Shown one piece after another: positions 1-7,937 of a DNA stretch of 64,000 nucleotides (its first letter is position 1; each line of letters starts with the position of its first letter). The stretch is from Aquitalea aquatica (GTDB lineage Bacteria > Pseudomonadota > Gammaproteobacteria > Burkholderiales > Chromobacteriaceae). The stretch spans positions 62,001-126,000 of the forward strand of contig NZ_JACERN010000001.1 of NCBI RefSeq assembly GCF_013911085.1, in the 5' to 3' direction. The position numbers and the translations under genes were made by a program. The notes under the pieces were generated by a model that saw only the letters and a list, made by a program, of their open reading frames with translations, was not told the DNA's origin and ran no database searches.

Positions 1-1
1 G

Positions 2-2404
2 CCGGCAGGAGCCGCCTTGGCTCCGCAGCTGCTGCTGCGGATGGGGGATGCCATCCAGGCACAAGCCCAGGCGCTGGCCATTTATACCGACCATGACAGC
101 TACACTCAGCCAGGGTGCTATGTACAACCCAGCCTGAAGCCTGATTTTTCGCTCGACTACCTGCGTGCCTATGATTACGTGGATAGTGCGGTTGCCTTGT
201 CTTATCAGGGCTTGGCCAGCCTGGGTGGTTTTGAAGCCTACCCCGGCGCCGAGGTCTGGAATCACTTGCTGCGGCTGGCGGAAAACTACGGGCTTGGCGT
301 CGTCCATCATCTGGATGAGGTGCTGTTCCACCTGCCGGCCCAGCCGGCCGGCGTGCGGCACGAACGTGAAGCCGCGCGTCAGGTGGCGCTGGAGAATCAT
401 CTGCAAAGACTAGGGATTGCGGCAACGGTAAGCAGTGGTTATGTGGACAATACCCTGCATGTGGATTACCAGTTGAGCGGTACGCCGCTGGTGTCCATCA
501 TCATCCCCACCCGTGACAAGCTGGAGTATCTGCAGCCCTGCGTGGAGAGTCTGTTTGCCAATACCACCTATCCACATTTCGAGTTGCTGATTGTCGACAA
601 TCAGTCGGTTGACCCGGATACGCTCGATTTCTATACCAGCCTGCAGCAAGACTATCCGGGGCGGGTGCGCATTATCGAATATCCGCAGGCCTTCAATTTC
701 TCGGCACAGTGCAATAGCGGCGTCGCTGCGGCACAGGGCGAATATGTCCTGTTATTGAACAACGATACCGAAATCATCCAGCCGGAGTGGCTGGAGCGGA
801 TGCTGGGCATTGCCCAGCGCCCGGAAGTCGGTGCCGTGGGCCCACGGCTGGTCTATCCGGAAATCGGCCGCATCCAGCATGCCGGCATTGTGCTCGGCCT
901 GCCTGCCGGCATGTTGTCGGTGGCAGATCATGTGCACGAAAAGGCCGCCCTGGATGAGCCGGGCTATATGAACCGCTTGTTGACCGAGCAAAATTACTCG
1001 GCAGTCACTGCGGCGTGCTTGCTGGTGGCCAAGGATAAATACCTGGCGGTGAATGGTTTTGATGCAGCTGATCTGACCGTGCTGTTCAACGATGTCGACT
1101 TCTGCCTCAAATTGCAGCAGCAGGGGCTGCTTAATGTTTTCACGCCCTATATCACGCTGGTGCATCATCATGCCAAGAGTATCGGCAAACAAACCTACGA
1201 CCCGACAATCGCCCTGCGTGCGGCTGCGCGGGAACAGCAGGAGCTGGGCGTCATGCTCAAGCGCTGGTTACCCCAGCTGGCGCATGACCCGGCCTATAAC
1301 CGCCACCTGAGCCTGCGCTCCAAGAGCATGCTCATCGAAAGCACTTGTGCGGTTAGCTGGTTGCCACGCGAACCAGGGCAGACCAAGGTATTGGGCTTGC
1401 CCATTGCCGGCGGCAGTGGCGAATACCGCGTCTCCTTGCCCTTCCATGCCCTGCAGCAGAGCGGACGTCTGGATACCGAACTCATTTCACCGGTCAAGGG
1501 CGGTGCCATGCCGGTGCTGTCCGTGGTGGAAATGGCCAGACTGAATCCGGAAATCCTGCTGGTGCACACCATCCTGTCCGATGGCATGCAGCATGCCTTG
1601 CAGCAGTACCGGGAATATTTGCCAGACATGCGTGTGGTATTCGGGCTGGATGATCTGGTGGGAGCACTGCCGGAGAAAAACATTCTGCACCGCCTGTGGC
1701 GCAAGACCATGCCGGACGCCCGTCCGCGCCTGCGCGCCATGCTCAAGCACTCGGATAGCCTGATCGTGTCAACCGAGCCGCTGGCGGATGCCTGCCGCAA
1801 CATGATTGATGATATCCACATCATTCCCAACCGCCTGGCGCGGCATATGTGGGGCGAGCTGACACCGGGCCGCCGTCAGGGACGCAAGCCGCGGGTTGGT
1901 TGGGTGGGTGCTCAGCAGCATCAGGGTGATTTGGCGCTGATTCTTGAGGTCGTCAAACAGACCGCTCATGAAGTTGACTGGGTATTCATGGGTATGTGCC
2001 TGCCGGAAATGCGTCCCTACATTGCAGAAGAGCATGGCTGGGTACCCTTCCAGGACTACCCTGCCAAGGTGGCTGCACTGGATCTGGATCTGGCCATCGC
2101 GCCGCTGGAAGTGAATGTCTTCAATGAGTCGAAGAGCAATCTGCGCTTGCTGGAGTATGGCGCCATGCGCTGGCCGGTCATCTGCACGGATATTTATCCG
2201 TACCAGACAAATGACGCCCCGGTATGTCGTGTACCCAATACCACCAAGGCCTGGGTCGACGCCATTCGCGCCCGCATACATGATCTGGAGGCGGCGTATG
2301 CCGAGGGTGCCGCGCTGCGCGCCTGGGTAGATCGTCATTACTGGCTGGATGATCACCTGGATGACTGGCAACTGGCACTCATTGGTCAGATTTCCAAAAA
2401 ATAA
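2..2404 (+). CDS. Multidomain glycosyltransferase (5' truncated by window edge)
   Basis: The frame is open to the left edge, so the gene starts upstream; the first possible in-window start is a TTG at 17. The visible N-terminus reads like the middle of a family-2 glycosyltransferase domain (YTDHDS, then KPDFSLDYLR). A second, complete GT2 domain begins near residue 158 counted from the TTG (VSIIIPTRDK, later LLLNNDTE as the DxD-type metal site). The last 330 residues resemble a GT-B fold (RVGWVGAQQHQGD, ESKSNLRLLEYGA). This architecture is typical of large O-antigen or flagellin-modifying sugar transferases. The gene ends 90 bp before the flagellin gene, so flagellin glycosylation is a reasonable but unproven role. 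Polysaccharide synthesis is the alternative. Confidence 0.8.
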   Translation, partial: PAGAALAPQLLLRMGDAIQAQAQALAIYTDHDSYTQPGCYVQPSLKPDFSLDYLRAYDYVDSAVALSYQGLASLGGFEAYPGAEVWNHLLRLAENYGLGVVHHLDEVLFHLPAQPAGVRHEREAARQVALENHLQRLGIAATVSSGYVDNTLHVDYQLSGTPLVSIIIPTRDKLEYLQPCVESLFANTTYPHFELLIVDNQSVDPDTLDFYTSLQQDYPGRVRIIEYPQAFNFSAQCNSGVAAAQGEYVLLLNNDTEIIQPEWLERMLGIAQRPEVGAVGPRLVYPEIGRIQHAGIVLGLPAGMLSVADHVHEKAALDEPGYMNRLLTEQNYSAVTAACLLVAKDKYLAVNGFDAADLTVLFNDVDFCLKLQQQGLLNVFTPYITLVHHHAKSIGKQTYDPTIALRAAAREQQELGVMLKRWLPQLAHDPAYNRHLSLRSKSMLIESTCAVSWLPREPGQTKVLGLPIAGGSGEYRVSLPFHALQQSGRLDTELISPVKGGAMPVLSVVEMARLNPEILLVHTILSDGMQHALQQYREYLPDMRVVFGLDDLVGALPEKNILHRLWRKTMPDARPRLRAMLKHSDSLIVSTEPLADACRNMIDDIHIIPNRLARHMWGELTPGRRQGRKPRVGWVGAQQHQGDLALILEVVKQTAHEVDWVFMGMCLPEMRPYIAEEHGWVPFQDYPAKVAALDLDLAIAPLEVNVFNESKSNLRLLEYGAMRWPVICTDIYPYQTNDAPVCRVPNTTKAWVDAIRARIHDLEAAYAEGAALRAWVDRHYWLDDHLDDWQLALIGQISKK

Positions 2405-2416
2405 TCACAGGGTAGC

Positions 2417-2443
2417 TAAAGTTTGCCAACGGGGGGTCGATAA
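2417..2443 (+). promoter_or_regulatory. Sigma-28 (FliA) promoter of fliC
   Basis: TAAAGTTT at 2417-2424, an 11-base spacer, then GTCGATAA at 2436-2443. The sigma-28 consensus is TAAAGTTT-N11-GCCGATAA, so only one base differs. It lies 51 bp upstream of the flagellin start codon in the gap after the glycosyltransferase, so it should make fliC a late (class 3) flagellar gene. Confidence 0.9.
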
Positions 2444-2494
2444 CTAGTCAAGGCCCACACTGTCGCCCCCCCGAATGCTCTAAGGAGAATCATC

Positions 2495-3337
2495 ATGGCA
2501 CTTACCGTCAACACCAATATTGCGTCGCTCACCGCACAGAACAACCTGAGCAACTCCAGCACTTCGCTCAACCTGTCCCTGCAACGCCTGTCCTCTGGCC
2601 TGCGTGTGAACAGCGCAAAAGATGATGCTGCCGGTCTGGCCATTTCGCAGACTCTGACTTCCGCCATTCGTGGTAACAACCAGGCCATCCGTAACGCCAA
2701 CGACGGTATCTCCGTTGGTCAAACGGCTGAAGGCGCACTGGGCCAGGTTGCCAACAACCTGCAACGTATCCGTGAAATCGCCACCCAGTCGTCCAACGGC
2801 TCGGTTAGCGACACTAACCGTTCGCAGCTGCAAAAAGAAGTCGACCAGCTGACCCAGGAAATTTCGCGTATCGTGCAAACCACCCAGTTCAACGGCACGC
2901 AACTGCTGTCTGGTGGTAACACCCTGACTTTCCAGGTTGGTTCTTCCGGTTCCGCCGACAACACCGTATCGGTATCGGCATCTGACCTGACGACCCAGCT
3001 GTCGTCGTACGCTTCCTCCCTGACTGCTACCAACACCATCAACGTGTTGACCCAGACCGGCGCACAGGCTCAACTGTCGGCACTGGATGCGGATATCGGA
3101 TCGGTATCGAACATTCGTTCCACCTTTGGTGCGGTACAAAACCGTTTTGATGCAGTGGTTTCCAACCTGCAAAACTACGTGACCAACCTGACCGCCGCCA
3201 ACAGCCGTATCGTGGATGTGGACTTCGCATCGGAAACTGCCAACCTGACCAAGAACCAGATTCTGCAACAGGCCGGCACTTCCATCCTGAAGCAGGCCAA
3301 CTCGCTGTCGCAATCGGCACTGACACTGCTGCAGTAA
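2495..3337 (+). CDS. fliC: Flagellin
   Basis: Structural subunit of the flagellar filament, exported through the flagellar type III apparatus. The 280-residue protein has the conserved N-terminal D0/D1 coiled-coil region (MALTVNTNIASL, LSSGLRVNSAKDDAAGLAI, about residues 1-140) and the conserved C-terminal D1/D0 region (about 200-280, ending SLSQSALTLLQ). Only a short variable Ser/Thr-rich middle separates them, so the surface-exposed domain is very small compared with the ~500-residue enterobacterial flagellins. A strong ribosome-binding site (AAGGAG) precedes the ATG. It is driven by the adjacent sigma-28 promoter. The Ser/Thr-rich centre is a plausible O-glycosylation target for the upstream glycosyltransferase (inference). 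Confidence 0.97.
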   Translation: MALTVNTNIASLTAQNNLSNSSTSLNLSLQRLSSGLRVNSAKDDAAGLAISQTLTSAIRGNNQAIRNANDGISVGQTAEGALGQVANNLQRIREIATQSSNGSVSDTNRSQLQKEVDQLTQEISRIVQTTQFNGTQLLSGGNTLTFQVGSSGSADNTVSVSASDLTTQLSSYASSLTATNTINVLTQTGAQAQLSALDADIGSVSNIRSTFGAVQNRFDAVVSNLQNYVTNLTAANSRIVDVDFASETANLTKNQILQQAGTSILKQANSLSQSALTLLQ

Positions 3338-3365
3338 GCTACACTGAAGCCATAAGCTGAAGAAT

Positions 3366-3395
3366 CGGCCTCGGTTGGCATGCTAACCGGGGCCG
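3366..3395 (+). terminator. Hairpin after fliC, possible partial terminator
   Basis: An 11-bp imperfect stem (CGGCCTCGGTT paired with AACCGGGGCCG) closes an 8-base loop 29 bp after the flagellin stop. No T-run follows, so it is more likely an mRNA-stabilising or partially terminating structure that lets fliC outnumber the genes behind it. Confidence 0.4.
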
Positions 3396-3415
3396 TCTGC
3401 ACAGGAGTAGTTGCC

Positions 3416-3841
3416 ATGCAAATATCATCGACAAATGGTCCCGTTCTGCCTTTGGCGACCACCCCGACTGCGCGTCAGCAGAATCAGCTGATCCAGGGCA
3501 ATACCGCAGATGCCACCGCCAGCTCGGTTCAGCCCAATTCGGCTGCCGGCGTGACCGCGGTGGGGCAAAGCCAGGCGAAAAACGCCAGCAATGACGGAAC
3601 TCAGCAGAAAAAATCAGATCCATTGGAACTGCAGAATTCGGTAAAGCAGCTGAATGATGTGGCCAAGCTGTACTCGAGTCAGCTAGAGTTCTCTGTCGAC
3701 AAAGACACCAATATCCAGGTCGTCAAGGTTGTCGATCAGGAAACCCAGAAAGTGATCCGGCAGATTCCCTCGGAAGATGCCATCCGCATTGCCAAGGCAA
3801 TCGGCGATTTCAAGGGTTTGCTGCTCAAGGATAAAGCCTGA
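3416..3841 (+). CDS. flaG: FlaG family flagellar protein
   Basis: Small flagellar accessory protein of the FlaG family, which in other bacteria influences filament length; its biochemical role is not settled. The 141-residue product has a low-complexity N-terminal half (Gln, Thr, Ala, Asn-rich) and the conserved FlaG domain from about residue 65 (LNDVAKLYSSQLEFSVDKD, VVKVVDQETQKVIRQIPSEDAIRIA). The start at 3416 is chosen because AGGAG lies 8 bases upstream, while the longer frame from 3380 adds 12 unconserved residues. Its position between fliC and fliD is the usual one for this family. Confidence 0.9.
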   Translation: MQISSTNGPVLPLATTPTARQQNQLIQGNTADATASSVQPNSAAGVTAVGQSQAKNASNDGTQQKKSDPLELQNSVKQLNDVAKLYSSQLEFSVDKDTNIQVVKVVDQETQKVIRQIPSEDAIRIAKAIGDFKGLLLKDKA

Positions 3842-3878
3842 CGGCGGTAGCGTTCAGTATGTAAGGAGGTAGTGCCCT

Positions 3879-5237
3879 ATGGCTTCCATCACGACCAGTG
3901 TCGGCTCGCTGGATGTACAGTCTATTGTCAGCCAGTTGATGACCATTGAGCAGCAGCCTCTGCAGACCAGTCAGCAGCGTTCCAGCAAATACAATACCCA
4001 ACTGAGCTCGATCGGCCAGATCAGCTCCGCCCTGTCGGCCTTGCAGAGTGCCTCCAGCAAGATGTCGACCGGTTCATTCCTGCAGCAATTCAAGGCTAGT
4101 TCCACTGATACCAGCATTGCCAATGTCACCACCACTACCGGTGGGGTGGCTGGTAGTTATGCGCTCAACGTGACGCAGTTGGCCAAGTCGCGCCAGCTGG
4201 TGTTCGACCAATTCGGTGGCAATAATGTGACGGACCCCAAAGCGACCCTGAGTGGGGCACCAACCTCGCTCACGCTCACTGTCGCTGGCAAGAATACCGT
4301 GATCAACCTGACGCCCAGTGCGACAGATACCGTTAGCCTGCAGTCCATTTCTGACCGCATCAACCAGAGCGGCGTCGGGGTGAATGCCTCGGTGGTGCAA
4401 AACAACGGCCAGTACAAGCTGGTGCTGGCGTCCGCCGTCTCTGGCAGTGATAACGCCTTCTCCATTACCGCTGGTGGCACCGATTCCGGCTCGACTACCG
4501 GTTCTACTCTGGCGGGGCTGACGCAAAGTGCCACGGCTGGCACGGAGTCATCCGCCGCCAGCGATGCCCTGTTGACAGTCAATGGTGTCAGCGTCTCTTC
4601 TGGCAGCAACCACCTGACCAATGTCATTTCGGGTGTCAATGTCGACATTACCAAGCTGGGCCAGTCCACTGTCACCATGACCTCGGATAGCAGCGGCATT
4701 GCTTCTTCGCTGCAAGGTTTTGTTGATGCCTACAATCAGGTGAAAACTGCGGTAGACTCGGCACGTTCCGGCAGCCTGAAAGCGAATGCATCAATCCTGG
4801 CCATCCAGCAAAAGCTGACCGGCATCCTGAGTACACCGATTCCTGGTGTCGATGCCAATACCTCTTATGCCTATTTGTCCCAGGCCGGGATTGCCATTCA
4901 GAAGGACGGCACGCTCAAGCTGGACCAAACTGCCTTCAACAAGGCGCTGAGTGCCAACCCCAGCGCGGTGGCCAATCTGTTTGGTAACACCAGCAATACC
5001 GGCTTTGGTGACCGGCTGAGTGCGGCGGTCAATGACTTGCTTGGCCCGAAGGGCGTGATTGAAACCAGCAAAAGCTCCATCAACAGCCTGATTACCTCCG
5101 AAACCAGTTATCAGACCAGCATGAGCGCCAAGCTGAGTGCGCGGCAGGCTCAATATACCCAGCAATACACAGCGTTGAATGCCGTATTGTCGAAAATGCA
5201 GCAATCGACCAGCAACTTGTCCAGCCTGCTGGCTTAG
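3879..5237 (+). CDS. fliD: Flagellar filament capping protein FliD (HAP2)
   Basis: FliD forms the cap at the filament tip and helps flagellin subunits fold into place. The 452-residue protein has the family N-terminal segment (MASITTSVGSLDVQSIVSQLMTIE), a Ser/Thr-rich central region with the flagellin hook IN motif area (about 160-250), and a C-terminal coiled coil (ending in TALNAVLSKMQQSTSNLSSLLA). Length is normal for FliD. A very strong ribosome-binding site (TAAGGAGGT) sits before the ATG. It follows flaG by 37 bp and precedes its own chaperone-type genes fliS and fliT. Confidence 0.96.
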   Translation: MASITTSVGSLDVQSIVSQLMTIEQQPLQTSQQRSSKYNTQLSSIGQISSALSALQSASSKMSTGSFLQQFKASSTDTSIANVTTTTGGVAGSYALNVTQLAKSRQLVFDQFGGNNVTDPKATLSGAPTSLTLTVAGKNTVINLTPSATDTVSLQSISDRINQSGVGVNASVVQNNGQYKLVLASAVSGSDNAFSITAGGTDSGSTTGSTLAGLTQSATAGTESSAASDALLTVNGVSVSSGSNHLTNVISGVNVDITKLGQSTVTMTSDSSGIASSLQGFVDAYNQVKTAVDSARSGSLKANASILAIQQKLTGILSTPIPGVDANTSYAYLSQAGIAIQKDGTLKLDQTAFNKALSANPSAVANLFGNTSNTGFGDRLSAAVNDLLGPKGVIETSKSSINSLITSETSYQTSMSAKLSARQAQYTQQYTALNAVLSKMQQSTSNLSSLLA

Positions 5238-5261
5238 GACAGAAATACACGGTAAAGAACC

Positions 5262-5690
5262 ATGCTGAATTCCAAAATGCTCAAGCAGTTCAACAAGGCC
5301 TACGAAGATGATGCGCTGAAGGCAGCCGTGTACGGCGCCAGCCCGGTCGGCCTTGTTGTATTGCTCTACGAAGGTGCCATCAAGGCGATCAACCAGGCCG
5401 GCTATGCCATCGAGTCGCAGCGTTATGATGAAAAAGCCCGGCTGGTTTCCAAGACCATCGACATCATCGATGGCCTGCGTGAGTCGCTGGATTTGCAGCA
5501 GGGCAGCGAGGCAGCAGGCAACCTGAATGACCTCTACATCTACATGAAGCAGCGTTTGAGCATTGCCAACCTCAAGAATGATCTGGAAATTCTGGCCGAG
5601 GTACGTCGCCTGCTGGAAACCATCCTGCCTGCCTGGCAGGAGCTGAACCGTTCCGGCATGGCGACAGGCGCGGCCAGCAATGCCTATTGA
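5262..5690 (+). CDS. fliS: Flagellin export chaperone FliS
   Basis: FliS binds the C-terminal D0 region of flagellin in the cytoplasm, stops premature polymerisation and delivers it to the export gate. The 142-residue protein carries the family core AVYGASPVGLVVLLYEGAI and a helical bundle through LAEVRRLLETILPAWQEL. There is no signal peptide. It starts 24 bp after fliD in the same transcription unit, the standard fliD-fliS-fliT order. An alternative start five codons downstream (MLKQF) is possible, but the first ATG is kept. Confidence 0.95.
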   Translation: MLNSKMLKQFNKAYEDDALKAAVYGASPVGLVVLLYEGAIKAINQAGYAIESQRYDEKARLVSKTIDIIDGLRESLDLQQGSEAAGNLNDLYIYMKQRLSIANLKNDLEILAEVRRLLETILPAWQELNRSGMATGAASNAY

Positions 5691-5713
5691 GCCGTCCCTG
5701 ACGAGGAGTTGCC

Positions 5714-6031
5714 ATGAGCGCTGATTTCAATTCCCTGCAAATCGATGCCATGCTCGCCCTGTTGGCGGATGCCCTTGCTGCATGCGCGGCGCAGGATTTT
5801 GACTCAGTGACACGCCTGGCCGCTCAGCAGGAGAGCGAACTGGCCATCTTGATGCACCAATTGCAGCCCATCTCGACCACCATCCCGGAAGAGACCCGCG
5901 CAAAACTGCGGCAACTGGTGGAACAGCGCGAGCTGCTGCAGCAACAGATTGCCGACTGGATTGCCCAGATGCGCGACGAGATGCAAACCGTCAGCCAGAA
6001 TAGTCGTCTGCTCAAGACATATTCTTTATAA
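5714..6031 (+). CDS. fliT: Flagellar protein FliT-like chaperone
   Basis: A 105-residue, almost entirely alpha-helical protein in the position where fliT lies in most proteobacteria. FliT is the export chaperone of FliD and in enterobacteria also restrains FlhDC. The sequence is poorly conserved, as is usual for FliT, and the assignment rests on length, predicted helices (LADALAACAAQDFDSVTRLAAQQESELAIL, LVEQRELLQQQIADWI) and gene order. A good ribosome-binding site (GAGGAG) precedes the ATG 23 bp after fliS. Whether it regulates flagellar genes here cannot be told from sequence. Confidence 0.75.
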   Translation: MSADFNSLQIDAMLALLADALAACAAQDFDSVTRLAAQQESELAILMHQLQPISTTIPEETRAKLRQLVEQRELLQQQIADWIAQMRDEMQTVSQNSRLLKTYSL

Positions 6032-6097
6032 AGGCTGGCTTGGGTTGTTGCCGGTTTCACCATACACTTAGAAAAAGTGCAGCGTGAGGTTCACATC

Positions 6098-6454
6098 ATG
6101 TCCGGTTCGCTCTTTTTCTATATGGTTGGCTTGTCACTGCTGGGGCTGGCTGTCGCCTGCGGCTATCTGTATTGGCGCTTGCATCAGCTGGAGGGCCGGC
6201 GCGATAGCCTGACCGCAATGTATCTGGATCAGCAGCAGCAGCAGATCAGCGCCCTGCAGCGTGATCTGGCCCGGCTCATGGCCCGGCTGGAGCAACAGTC
6301 GCGCAGCGAGCCAGCCGTACTCAGCCCCTATAATCAGGCCATTGAAATGATCAAGCAGGGTATTCCCGCTTCCGAAGTCGCGATGCAATGCGGTATTTCG
6401 CGCAGCGAAGCCGAACTGATCATTTCGCTATACCGCAATAATTCCACCTCATGA
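6098..6454 (+). CDS. DUF2802 domain protein, membrane-anchored
   Basis: The 118-residue product has one N-terminal transmembrane helix (about residues 4-24, FFYMVGLSLLGLAVACGYLYW), a glutamine-rich coiled coil (35-75) and a C-terminal helix-turn-helix-like segment (AIEMIKQGIPASEVAMQCGISRSEAELIISLY) that defines DUF2802. These proteins are found in flagellar gene clusters, but their function is unknown. The ATG at 6098 is preferred over an in-frame GTG at 6077 because the hydrophobic helix then starts at residue 4. Its stop overlaps the next start (ATGA), indicating translational coupling to the FliK-like gene. Confidence 0.75.
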   Translation: MSGSLFFYMVGLSLLGLAVACGYLYWRLHQLEGRRDSLTAMYLDQQQQQISALQRDLARLMARLEQQSRSEPAVLSPYNQAIEMIKQGIPASEVAMQCGISRSEAELIISLYRNNSTS

Positions 6455-7506
6455 TTCCATCCCTGCCGCCCGCGATCACCACCGGCACCCTGGCGCCACA
6501 AACCGTTTCCTCCGTCCGCTTGTTGCTGGAGGGAGGGAGGGCGCTGCTGGATGCCAGTGTTCTGCCGGCCAAGTTGCCGCCACTGCTGCTGGGCGAGCAG
6601 GTGGATGCCCAGGTCGTCGACAGCAAGGACAACGGCCAGCAACTGTCGGTGCTGATCAAGAACAGCCTGTTTAACCTGATCGTGCCGCAAGGCATGACAG
6701 TCAGTGGCAATACCCTGTCGCTGAAAGTGGCGACCCTGTCCCCGACCCTCAGCTTTGCCCTGCAGGAGCAAAGCAAGGAGATGCCGCAAGATGGCTCGGT
6801 GGAAGTGCAATTGAGCCCGGCCTCCAAGTACCTTACCGGCATGTTGCAGACCAGCAAGCCTGGCTTGCCGGCGGCCGATCTCAGCCTGGATGCCGCCACG
6901 CAAACGCCAGCCAATCTGGCACAGAACCTGAAAAACAATGTCAGCCAAAGCGGCTTGTTTTATGAATCCCATCTCAAGGAATGGCTGGATGGCCGCCACA
7001 ACCTGAGTCAGGTTCAGCAGGAGCCGCAGTCGCGCCTGCTCAGCAAGCTGAATGATGATCTGGCCAGTCATACCTCCAGCAATAATGCTGCCTCAGGCAG
7101 TGCGCTGAGCCCTCGGACGGTGGCACCAGAACTGGCCAACCTGGTACAGCGTCAGCTGGATATCGTGGAAAACCAGCAATTGCAGCTGAATGGCTATGCC
7201 TGGCCTGGCCAGCCCATGCAGTTGCAGATTCAGCAGGAAGAAACCCAGGAGCGCACCGGCAGCCTTGGGGCTGACGAGGCCGGTGTGTGGAGTACTTCCC
7301 TGTCGCTCAGCCTGCCGGCGCTAGGCGGTTTGTCTGCGCGGGTGCGCTTGGTGGGCCAGAGCGTGCAGGTATCCTTTGTGGCGGAAGAAGACGAGGCCGG
7401 TGGCCTGATTCAGCAACATGCAGCCCAGTTGCAAAGCGGCATGGAAGCCGCGGGGCTGACGCTGGCCAACCTGATGGTGAAACATGGCACAGTCTCCCAA
7501 GACTGA
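6451..7506 (+). CDS. FliK-like flagellar hook-length control family protein
   Basis: A 351-residue protein whose last 85 residues match the FliK C-terminal domain that contacts FlhB when hook length is reached (LSLSLPALGGLSARVRLVGQSVQVSFVAEE, followed by an amphipathic helix and ANLMVKHG). The N-terminal part is Gln/Leu/Ser-rich with little conservation, as in FliK rulers. It overlaps the DUF2802 stop by four bases and itself overlaps the downstream FlhB-like gene by 23 bases. Since it lies in the filament cluster rather than with hook-basal body genes, it may be a second FliK-type protein and not the primary ruler. Confidence 0.75.
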   Translation: MIPSLPPAITTGTLAPQTVSSVRLLLEGGRALLDASVLPAKLPPLLLGEQVDAQVVDSKDNGQQLSVLIKNSLFNLIVPQGMTVSGNTLSLKVATLSPTLSFALQEQSKEMPQDGSVEVQLSPASKYLTGMLQTSKPGLPAADLSLDAATQTPANLAQNLKNNVSQSGLFYESHLKEWLDGRHNLSQVQQEPQSRLLSKLNDDLASHTSSNNAASGSALSPRTVAPELANLVQRQLDIVENQQLQLNGYAWPGQPMQLQIQQEETQERTGSLGADEAGVWSTSLSLSLPALGGLSARVRLVGQSVQVSFVAEEDEAGGLIQQHAAQLQSGMEAAGLTLANLMVKHGTVSQD

Positions 7507-7825
7507 AGACGGCCGCAAGTCGGCAGTTGCCCTGGCCTACCGCGAAGGGCAACGCTCGCCTACCGTGGTGGCCAAGGGCTATGGCCAGTTGGCAGAGCGC
7601 ATCATTGATCGGGCCAAAGATGCTGGTGTGTTCGTGCACGATTCGCCCGAGCTGGTGTCGCTACTGATGCAGGTCGATCTGGACCGCCATATTCCCGAAG
7701 AGCTTTATCGTGCCGTGGCTGAGATTCTGGCCTTTGTTTATTTTCTGGAAAACAAGGCGACCGGTGCTGATTTCGAATTCGAGTCCTGGCTGGCCGGGCG
7801 TCAAAATAAACAGCCATCCAGCTGA
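7484..7825 (+). CDS. Orphan FlhB/EscU C-terminal-domain protein
   Basis: A 113-residue soluble protein equivalent to only the cytoplasmic switch domain of FlhB. The stretch VVAKGYGQLAERIIDRAKDAG, then HIPEELYRAVAEILAFVYFLE, follows FlhB closely. The autocleavage motif NPTH is absent: the equivalent place reads DGRKSAVALAY. It therefore lacks both the membrane part and the cleavage site needed for substrate switching in true FlhB. It overlaps the FliK-like gene by 23 bp. FliK and FlhB are interaction partners, so the pair may form an accessory substrate-specificity module (inference). Confidence 0.8.
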   Translation: MAQSPKTEDGRKSAVALAYREGQRSPTVVAKGYGQLAERIIDRAKDAGVFVHDSPELVSLLMQVDLDRHIPEELYRAVAEILAFVYFLENKATGADFEFESWLAGRQNKQPSS

Positions 7826-7937
7826 GGTCCCTGCGCCATCTACCTGTGGCGATCTGCTTAATTCCCCAATGCTTACCCTTCAAACCCGCGCTTTGCGGTA
7901 ATCTTATGCTTTGCCTTCGCATACTGCTGGAGTGGAT

